Shown piece after piece: positions 1 to 3,690 of a stretch of DNA of 5,452 nucleotides. Numbering within the stretch: the first letter of the stretch is position 1; each line of letters starts with the position of its first letter. Made by a program: the position numbers and the translations under genes. This DNA is from Rhodobacterales bacterium 34-62-10. Its GTDB lineage: Bacteria > Pseudomonadota > Alphaproteobacteria > Rhodobacterales > Rhodobacteraceae. Under the pieces are notes generated by a model, which did no database searches, was not told the origin of the DNA, and saw nothing but the letters and a program-made list of their open reading frames with translations. The DNA is taken from NCBI GenBank assembly GCA_002282555.1, contig NCJR01000153.1, positions 1-5,452 on the forward strand. The letters are read 5' to 3'.

Positions 1-441
1 GGACACGGCAAGCACGGCGACAAGGGCCAGAACCACCCATCCGACCGCCGCGCCCTCCAGCAGCAGCACAGCGGCGGCGATACCCAAGGCAGCAAAACCC
101 TGCCCCAGCGCCCCGATGGTCCAGATCCATTTGCGCTGCGCGGCGCGCTCGACCTGCCGGGCCAGTGCCAGTTGCGGCAGCAGCGCGCCGGCCTCGCGCA
201 CCGGGACAAGCGCGCCAATCACCACCCCCGGCGCGCCCAAGGCCGTCAGCATCCATGACAGGACCAGCTTGGGATCGATCAGACTGTCCGCCACCTTGGT
301 CAGGCTCAGCGCCGCCACATGGATCACCCCGTTCGCGGCCTCGCCGGGGTCCAGATCGTCAGGATCACTGTCGGTCAAACGGGCAAAGCCGCGCGTCAGC
401 CGCGCAGCACGCTCTGGGGTATCATCACGCAAGGACATCAT
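1..441 (-). CDS. MFS-type transporter, N-terminal part (3' end outside the window)
   Basis: The 147 codons visible read without a stop from ATG at 441 to the window edge. A second in-frame ATG lies at 438. A charged cytoplasmic N-terminus of about 60 residues, rich in Asp and Arg, is followed by LIDPKLVLSWMLTALGAPG and GALVPVREAGALLPQ (residues about 54-90). I recognise this pairing from a group of MFS-like permeases in alpha- and gammaproteobacteria. Hydrophobic segments lie at about 63-82, 105-128 and 131-147, and a basic loop (RKW, 103-105) separates the first two. An inner-membrane secondary transporter is inferred; the substrate cannot be told. The Shine-Dalgarno is weak (GAAG directly before the ATG). 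A perfect inverted repeat ends 7 nt upstream of the start codon. The gene lies downstream of the methyltransferase on the same strand. The family call is from memory of the motif, and most of the protein is not visible. Confidence 0.75.
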   Translation of the reverse strand, partial: MMSLRDDTPERAARLTRGFARLTDSDPDDLDPGEAANGVIHVAALSLTKVADSLIDPKLVLSWMLTALGAPGVVIGALVPVREAGALLPQLALARQVERAAQRKWIWTIGALGQGFAALGIAAAVLLLEGAAVGWVVLALVAVLAVS

Positions 442-604
442 CTTCAACAACCGGATGCGACATCCGGTTCCGCAAAATCCTGTCGCCATGGCCAAAGGCC
501 AAAGCTTTCGACAGCCGCCGCACTGCCACGGCCAGGATCGCGGCAGCACCGCCCCACAAGGCGGCGCGGCCCCGACCGGTCAGGCTAGGCGTTGAACACA
601 CCAT
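425..604 (-). CDS. Possible 59-aa small protein bridging the methyltransferase and the permease
   Basis: An ATG-initiated frame begins inside the last codons of the methyltransferase gene and ends at TGA inside the first codons of the permease gene. It overlaps both and fills the gap exactly. The product would have a short Ala/Val-rich stretch (ALWGGAAAILAVAV, about residues 15-28) followed by a basic segment (RRLSKAL, KR-type inside-positive pattern), so it could be a single-pass membrane peptide. Third positions are mostly G/C in the first half. Against it: there is no clear Shine-Dalgarno, it matches no family I know, and its second half runs through two inverted repeats that look regulatory. 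In a GC-rich genome an open frame of this size can arise by chance. I list it as a candidate only. Confidence 0.25.
   Translation of the reverse strand: MVCSTPSLTGRGRAALWGGAAAILAVAVRRLSKALAFGHGDRILRNRMSHPVVEDDVLA
449..469. repeat. Perfect inverted repeat just upstream of the permease start
   Basis: The arms AACCGGATG (449-457) and CATCCGGTT (461-469) are exact reverse complements around a CGA centre. The site ends 7 nt before the permease ATG at 441. It could be an operator, or it could form a 9-bp mRNA hairpin over the ribosome-binding region. No T-run follows on either strand, so it is not a typical terminator. Confidence 0.6.
473..514 (-). terminator. Weak terminator-like nested dyad after the methyltransferase
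   Basis: On the minus strand the outer arms CTGTCG and CGACAG (480-485 and 509-514) enclose an inner stem TGGCC-TTT-GGCCA (489-501), and GATTTTG follows (479-473). This is the order expected of an intrinsic terminator for the methyltransferase transcript. However, the stem is interrupted by an unpaired AAGCTT-containing segment and the T-run is only four bases. It may instead attenuate or process a methyltransferase-permease transcript. Confidence 0.25.
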
Positions 605-1436
605 TCCATGACGCCTTGGGCGCTGTCTCGACCTCCGTCACCGCCTCGACCTCAGTCACCGCCTCGACCTCAGGCACCGCAGACGTCTTGCGGAAATACA
701 CCCCGACCCCGTCGATCTCATGCAACACAGGTGTCTCGCCGCGCTCGTTCAGAAAGTCATGCACCGCGATCTTGGACGCCTCGACCACGTGATAATCGTC
801 CACGATGACATAGCCACCCGTGGGAATACGGTCATACAGGCTGCGCAACGGATCAATGGTCGATTCGTACATGTCGCCATCCAGACGCAGCACGGCAACC
901 TGCTTGCTGGGCACAAGCGGCATGGTATCGCGGAACCAGCCCTTCAGGAAAACAACCTGATCATCCAGCAGATCGAACTTGGCAAAATTGGCCTTCACCT
1001 GCTCCAACGAGACAGCAAGATCCGCATAGGTGTGGAAGGTCGATCCCTGATCCGCCGGAAACGCCTCCGCATTCGGCTCGGGCAGGCCCTCGAACGAGTC
1101 GCAGGCGATGACGGACCGGTCCTTGACGCCATAGGCTTCCAGCACGGCGCGGGCCATGATGCAGGCACCGCCGCGCCACACGCCGGTCTCCACGAAATCG
1201 CCGGGAACCCCCTCGCCGATCACGGACTCGACCAGACGCCGCACATTGAGCAACCGCTTGGTGCCGACCATGGTAAAGGCGACCGAGGGCCAGTCCCACC
1301 CATGCGTGCGCAGGTTCAAATCGAAGGCCGGGCCGCCATTGCTGCTCAAGGGCGGATCCTCGTAAATCGTCCCATCCAGAGCGCGTGCGACGAGCTTAAG
1401 ATATCTCTCGCGCATTTCGTGCACATTGTTCGTCAT
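585..1436 (-). CDS. TylF/MycF-family SAM-dependent O-methyltransferase
   Basis: The 283-residue product carries the hallmarks of the TylF/MycF (macrocin O-methyltransferase, PF05711) family. These are RYLKLV near the N-terminus, THGWDWPSVAFTMVG (about 44-58), the SAM-binding VPGDFVETGVWRGGACIMAR (77-96), DSFEGLP (113-119), SLEQVKANF (143-151), LLDDQV, LRLDGDMYES (183-192) and VDDYH (212-216). The Asp residues of DGD and VDD match the metal-binding positions of this family, whose studied members are magnesium-dependent sugar O-methyltransferases. The substrate here is unknown, and no glycosyltransferase or biosynthetic cluster is adjacent. I chose ATG 1436 because GGAG lies 6 nt upstream; ATG 1439 is the alternative. 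The frame stays open to a TTG at 1478 that has no Shine-Dalgarno. After the conserved core ends at GVYFRKT, a tail of about 33 residues begins with an EVEAVT repeat and ends ASWNGVFNA; I do not recall this tail from characterised members. The gene is divergent from the hydrolase. Confidence 0.9.
   Translation of the reverse strand: MTNNVHEMRERYLKLVARALDGTIYEDPPLSSNGGPAFDLNLRTHGWDWPSVAFTMVGTKRLLNVRRLVESVIGEGVPGDFVETGVWRGGACIMARAVLEAYGVKDRSVIACDSFEGLPEPNAEAFPADQGSTFHTYADLAVSLEQVKANFAKFDLLDDQVVFLKGWFRDTMPLVPSKQVAVLRLDGDMYESTIDPLRSLYDRIPTGGYVIVDDYHVVEASKIAVHDFLNERGETPVLHEIDGVGVYFRKTSAVPEVEAVTEVEAVTEVETAPKASWNGVFNA
628..681. repeat. 18-bp tandem repeat, three copies, inside the methyltransferase tail
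   Basis: Three adjacent 18-bp units start at 628, 646 and 664. On the plus strand the unit is TCGACCTCMGTCACCGCC. Unit 2 differs from unit 1 at one base, and unit 3 differs from unit 2 at two. Because 18 is a multiple of three, the frame is kept, giving an acidic EVEAVT peptide repeat at about residues 256-269 of the methyltransferase. Confidence 0.9.
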
Positions 1437-1440
1437 CATG

Positions 1441-1446
1441 CTCTCC
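1441..1446 (-). promoter_or_regulatory. Ribosome-binding site deciding the methyltransferase start
   Basis: GGAGAG on the minus strand is followed by two adjacent ATG codons at 1439 and 1436. The GGAG core is 6 nt from the second ATG and only 3 nt from the first, so the second is favoured. The upstream TTG at 1478 has no comparable site. Confidence 0.65.
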
Positions 1447-1490
1447 GAATAAACTTTTGCGTCACCATCAAGTGCCAAGGGAATGAGCCA

Positions 1491-1527
1491 GATCGCTCAC
1501 CCTGTCAATGGGACAGCCCGAGCGATC
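1491..1527. repeat. Nested dyad in the divergent promoter region
   Basis: GATCGCTC (1491-1498) pairs exactly with GAGCGATC (1520-1527). Inside that, CTGTC (1502-1506) pairs with GACAG (1512-1516) around an AATGG centre, with 3-nt spacers ACC and CCC between the two stems. The dyad lies between the divergent methyltransferase and hydrolase starts and ends 3 nt before a -35-like hexamer. A regulator-binding site is the likeliest reading. Its presence also argues that the long upstream extension of the hydrolase frame, from 1483, is not translated. Confidence 0.6.
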
Positions 1528-1530
1528 CCG

Positions 1531-1559
1531 TGGACACAGCGCCTGAAACCGTCTATCCC
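1531..1559 (+). promoter_or_regulatory. Putative promoter for the hydrolase, predicted leaderless
   Basis: TGGACA (1531-1536, five of six bases matching TTGACA) is followed after exactly 17 nt by TATCCC (1554-1559, three of six matching TATAAT). Only 7 nt separate the -10-like element from ATG 1567, so the expected transcription start falls on or next to the start codon. This fits the absence of any Shine-Dalgarno before that ATG. The -10 match is weak. Confidence 0.4.
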
Positions 1560-1566
1560 CGCGCCC

Positions 1567-2325
1567 ATGCTGAACTTTATCCGTCATGATGGCCCCGACG
1601 GGCCCACCCCCCTTCTGATCGCCCACGGTCTTTATGGCTCGGCCCGCAACTGGGGCGTCATCGCCAAGCGGCTGTCGGACACGCGCACCGTGATCGCGGT
1701 CGACATGCGCAACCACGGCCAGAGCGCCTGGAGCGACAGCCACAGCTACACCGACATGGCCAAGGATCTGGCGCAGGTGATCCGCGCGCAGGGTGGCCCG
1801 ATGGCGGTGCTGGGCCATTCCATGGGCGGCAAGGCGGCGATGATGCTGGCGCTCCTCAACCCCGATCTGGTCACGCGGCTGATCGTGGGCGATATCGCCC
1901 CCGTCCCCTATACCCATGACCAAAGCCGCTATATCGCTGCCATGCGCGCCGTGGACCTGTCACGGGTCGAAAAACGCAGCGATGCCGAAGCGCAACTGGC
2001 AGCATTGGTGGACGATCCCACGCTGCCCGCCTTCTTCACCCAGTCGCTTGACCTCAAGGAACGGCGCTGGCGGCTGAACCTTGACGCGCTCTCCGACCAA
2101 ATGCCCCATATCCTTGGCTTTCCCGCGGTCGAGGCGCGCTTCGACAAGCCCACCCTGTTCCTGACCGGGGCCAATTCGCATTACGTGCAGCCCGAACACC
2201 GCACCCGCATCAAGGCGCTGTTCCCCGCCGCGCGTTTCGCCAAGATCCCCGGTGCCGGGCATTGGCTGCATGCCGAAAAACCGCGCGAATTCGAAGCAGC
2301 CGTGCGCGCATGGCTGGCCGCCTGA
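1567..2325 (+). CDS. Alpha/beta-fold hydrolase (YbfF-like esterase)
   Basis: The 252-residue product aligns by eye along its length with E. coli YbfF, a cytosolic esterase acting on acyl thioesters and short esters. The oxyanion motif AHGLYGSARNWG is at about 20-31, VDMRNHG at 45-51, the nucleophile elbow GHSMGG at 83-88 (Ser85), VGDIAPVPY at 107-115, FLTGANSHYV at 198-207 and GAGHWLHAEKP at 229-239 (His232). Ser85, His232 and Asp109 are the likely triad, the Asp being placed after strand 6 as in YbfF. There is no signal peptide, so a cytoplasmic enzyme is expected; the natural substrate is unknown. The frame stays open to ATG 1483, but homologues begin near MLN, the 28 extra codons look non-coding and contain a dyad, so I chose ATG 1567. 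It is followed by a bidirectional terminator and is convergent with the small membrane protein gene. Confidence 0.92.
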   Translation: MLNFIRHDGPDGPTPLLIAHGLYGSARNWGVIAKRLSDTRTVIAVDMRNHGQSAWSDSHSYTDMAKDLAQVIRAQGGPMAVLGHSMGGKAAMMLALLNPDLVTRLIVGDIAPVPYTHDQSRYIAAMRAVDLSRVEKRSDAEAQLAALVDDPTLPAFFTQSLDLKERRWRLNLDALSDQMPHILGFPAVEARFDKPTLFLTGANSHYVQPEHRTRIKALFPAARFAKIPGAGHWLHAEKPREFEAAVRAWLAA

Positions 2326-2327
2326 AA

Positions 2328-2371
2328 CGAAAAAGGCAGGAAGGGCAAATAACCCTCCCTGCCCGTTTTCG
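2328..2371. terminator. Bidirectional intrinsic terminator after the hydrolase
   Basis: GGCAGGAAGGG (2335-2345) pairs with CCCTCCCTGCC (2353-2363) with a single A-C mismatch, around the loop CAAATAA. TTTT follows on plus (2366-2369) and TTTTT directly follows on minus (2334-2330). CGAAAA and TTTTCG can extend the stem. It lies right after the hydrolase stop and about 80 nt beyond the end of the convergent small membrane protein gene, so it can serve both. Confidence 0.8.
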
Positions 2372-2422
2372 GAACGGCAGCGGCCCCAACGGGGACCCCT
2401 CCCTCGCACCGCCGCCATCCCG

Positions 2423-2440
2423 CCTGTCCCGAAGGACAGG
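2423..2440 (-). terminator. Stable UUCG-loop hairpin after the small membrane protein gene
   Basis: Read on minus, CCTGTCC-TTCG-GGACAGG is a perfect 7-bp stem closed by a C(UUCG)G tetraloop, an exceptionally stable RNA loop. It begins 11 nt past the stop codon of the 61-aa gene. No T-run follows, so it may protect or position the mRNA 3' end rather than terminate alone; the T-tailed terminator lies about 90 nt further on. Confidence 0.55.
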
Positions 2441-2451
2441 ATCCGCAAATC

Positions 2452-2637
2452 TCAGGCCCGGTCGTAAAGCGCCCGTGTGACCGCCCATGTCGCCGGGACC
2501 GACAGGACATATCCCACCAGCGCCGCGATCAGGATCGGGTAAAGCGTGTCATATCCGGTGACCAAGGCCGCAATCACCCCGATTCCGGCCAGGGTGGACC
2601 CGATGAACAAATGAAGGATGAACCCAAGTCGCAGCAT
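2452..2637 (-). CDS. Small two-helix membrane protein, function unknown
   Basis: The 61-residue product is almost entirely two hydrophobic helices, about residues 4-26 and 32-55. A short turn (TGYDT) separates them, and a basic C-terminus (TRALYDRA) follows. The start is well supported: GGAGG lies 7 nt before ATG 2637. It looks like a short inner-membrane protein I associate with Rhodobacteraceae genomes. Such proteins are, as far as I recall, sometimes labelled CTP synthetase in databases. Nothing in the sequence supports that label: there is no nucleotide-binding or glutaminase motif, and it is about a tenth of the length of PyrG. It lies 71 nt downstream of the b561 gene on the same strand, so a shared transcript is possible. 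I assign no function. Confidence 0.8.
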   Translation of the reverse strand: MLRLGFILHLFIGSTLAGIGVIAALVTGYDTLYPILIAALVGYVLSVPATWAVTRALYDRA

Positions 2638-2708
2638 CGCGCGGCCTCCGTAACGGTGATCATTTGATAAAGTCTAGATCATCCGGCGGCCGCGCACCTT
2701 GATCTGTG

Positions 2709-3209
2709 TCAGACCGGATCACCTTTGCGCATGCGCTGCATCAAACCATCCTTGACGATGAACTGATGATAAAGCGTGGCGGCGACATGCAGCCCGATCA
2801 GCGCCAGCAGGATCACCCGCATCACCTCATGGGCCTCCGCCGCGGTCTCATTGGCCCGAAACCACGCCACCGCCCCGCTGACCGGCATCGCGATCAGCAG
2901 CGCATAAAGGCTGTAATGCGTCGCATGCGCCGCCATGCGTTGCAGCGGCGGGTCGCTATCCGGGAGGGGCGGCACACCGCGCTCCTTGCGGATATAAAGC
3001 CGTGCCGCCGCCAGAGCGAAAATCAGGAAACCACCGAAAACATGGGCGGCAACCAGCGGCGAAAACGCGGGCGTCAGCCCATCCTCGACCAGATCAAAGG
3101 CCTCGGTGATCGGCTCGTGCAGGATATATTGCAGCGCCAGCAGGCCAAACACCAGCCAATGCAAGCGAATCTGAAGCCGGGAATAGGCGCGGGGGGCAGG
3201 TGTCGGCAT
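2709..3209 (-). CDS. Cytochrome b561-family membrane protein
   Basis: The 166-residue product matches the bacterial cytochrome b561 (CybB-type) family: four transmembrane helices binding two haem b groups and moving electrons to or from quinone in the inner membrane. Visible hallmarks are the opening YSRLQIRLHWL (His17), AAHVFGG (His56), AHATHYSLYALL with MPVSG (His95/His98), and GLHVAATLYHQFIVKDGLMQRM near the C-terminus (His141, His148). The likely haem ligands are His17, His56, His98 and His141. Helices lie at about 16-32, 52-72, 98-117 and 129-149, and the length is normal for the family. ATG 3209 is chosen because GAGG sits 6 nt upstream; a GTG at 3227 would add six residues. A promoter-like pair lies just upstream, and the lipoprotein gene is 73 nt upstream on the same strand. 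The electron partner is unknown. Confidence 0.92.
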   Translation of the reverse strand: MPTPAPRAYSRLQIRLHWLVFGLLALQYILHEPITEAFDLVEDGLTPAFSPLVAAHVFGGFLIFALAAARLYIRKERGVPPLPDSDPPLQRMAAHATHYSLYALLIAMPVSGAVAWFRANETAAEAHEVMRVILLALIGLHVAATLYHQFIVKDGLMQRMRKGDPV

Positions 3210-3215
3210 GGCGGA

Positions 3216-3219
3216 CCTC
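3216..3219 (-). promoter_or_regulatory. Ribosome-binding site deciding the b561 start
   Basis: GAGG on the minus strand lies 6 nt before ATG 3209. It falls inside the codons that would follow the upstream GTG at 3227, so it favours the ATG as the start. Confidence 0.6.
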
Positions 3220-3240
3220 AATGACACACATTCCGCCCTC

Positions 3241-3269
3241 AGAATACGACATCACCCACAGCGCGCCAA
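3241..3269 (-). promoter_or_regulatory. Putative sigma-70-type promoter for the b561 gene
   Basis: On minus, TTGGCG (3269-3264) and TATTCT (3246-3241) are separated by exactly 17 nt, each matching four of six consensus bases. The predicted start would leave a leader of about 25 nt containing the GAGG ribosome-binding site. If real, the b561 gene has its own promoter even if read-through from the lipoprotein gene also occurs. Confidence 0.4.
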
Positions 3270-3282
3270 GCGTCATCTGGCC

Positions 3283-3558
3283 TCAGGGTCGGTTCAGACA
3301 CAGGAACAGGTATTCCGTCCCCTGCAAATCCGGCAGCGGCCGCGCCGACACCCGCTCTGCCTGCTTCTTCGATCCGCGCTGGCAAATGCTGTTGGCCAGC
3401 GTCAGCAATTCGGCATCCGTGGCATTGGTGAATGCGGGTTGGATGATGTTGACGCTGTCGCCGTTATAGGCGGTCACAACCGGGGCCTGCGTCGGCATCT
3501 CGCAGGCGGCAAGCAGGATCACCACAAGGGCAGCAGGGAATATCTTTGGCATGCGCAT
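3283..3558 (-). CDS. Small lipoprotein of unknown function
   Basis: The 91-residue product begins with a short basic N-terminus and a hydrophobic stretch (IFPAALVVILLAAC). It ends in a lipobox LAAC with the lipidated Cys at residue 19, so cleavage by signal peptidase II and membrane anchoring are expected. Glu, not Asp, follows the Cys, so the enterobacterial inner-membrane retention signal is absent. The mature part of about 73 residues carries YNGDSVNI, SICQRGSKKQAERVSARPLPD and a terminal YLFLCL. The two Cys (59 and 87) could form a disulphide. I recall similar short lipoproteins with the NGxSV, IC and LFLCL pattern from Rhodobacterales, but no function. ATG 3558 and ATG 3552 are both possible, each with a weak GAG-type Shine-Dalgarno. 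The frame extends upstream to GTG 3597, but that would place 13 Arg-rich residues before the signal peptide. Confidence 0.8.
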   Translation of the reverse strand: MRMPKIFPAALVVILLAACEMPTQAPVVTAYNGDSVNIIQPAFTNATDAELLTLANSICQRGSKKQAERVSARPLPDLQGTEYLFLCLNRP

Positions 3559-3616
3559 ACTCGGATCACGGCGCCACGACATGCGGCGCCCTTGCACGAG
3601 TATCGATTCAACTTGG

Positions 3617-3631
3617 TTAACGGCCGGTTAA
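3617..3631. repeat. Short inverted repeat upstream of the lipoprotein gene
   Basis: TTAAC (3617-3621) and GTTAA (3627-3631) are inverted around GGCCG, in an AT-richer patch between the lepA terminator and the lipoprotein start. It could be an operator or lie within the promoter. I could not place a convincing -35/-10 pair here. Confidence 0.3.
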
Positions 3632-3659
3632 ATAGGCCACGAAAATGAACAGGCCGCGG

Positions 3660-3683
3660 AAAAAGGCAGGGTAACACCCTGCC
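3660..3683 (-). terminator. Intrinsic terminator of lepA
   Basis: On minus, GGCAGGGT-GTT-ACCCTGCC forms a perfect 8-bp GC-rich stem (3683-3676 and 3672-3665), followed at once by TTTTT (3664-3660). It starts 7 nt after the lepA stop codon. It separates lepA from the lipoprotein gene, so the latter should have its own promoter in the roughly 100 nt between. Confidence 0.9.
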
Positions 3684-3690
3684 CCCCCCG

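Noticed and set aside
116..611. Plus-strand frames over the permease and the gap
   Set aside because: Their products are Arg/Pro/Ser-rich shadow sequences opposite a clear membrane protein frame.
1449..1478. Sigma-70 or sigma-54 promoter for the methyltransferase starting at TTGGCA
   Set aside because: No acceptable -10 lies 16-18 nt downstream, the spacing of GG and GC does not fit sigma-54, and a start there would leave no room for the ribosome-binding site.
1483..1566. 28-codon N-terminal extension of the hydrolase from ATG 1483
   Set aside because: AAGGGA sits only one base or less from that ATG, the encoded residues are unlike the family, and the stretch holds a nested dyad and a promoter-like pair.
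720..1589. Long plus-strand open frame (289 codons) opposite the methyltransferase
   Set aside because: It is the mirror of a GC-rich coding region: the minus strand carries clear TylF motifs, while this frame has His/Arg/Gln-rich sequence without any recognisable domain.
1468..2510. Several minus-strand frames opposite and just past the hydrolase
   Set aside because: The plus strand encodes a complete hydrolase with a catalytic triad; the opposite frames are antisense shadows, and those past the stop run through the bidirectional terminator.
2706..3224. 172-codon plus-strand frame opposite cytochrome b561
   Set aside because: It covers the same span as b561 with no stops because of the high GC; its product is a charged His/Arg/Gln-rich chain without motifs, whereas the minus frame has four helices and haem-ligand His.
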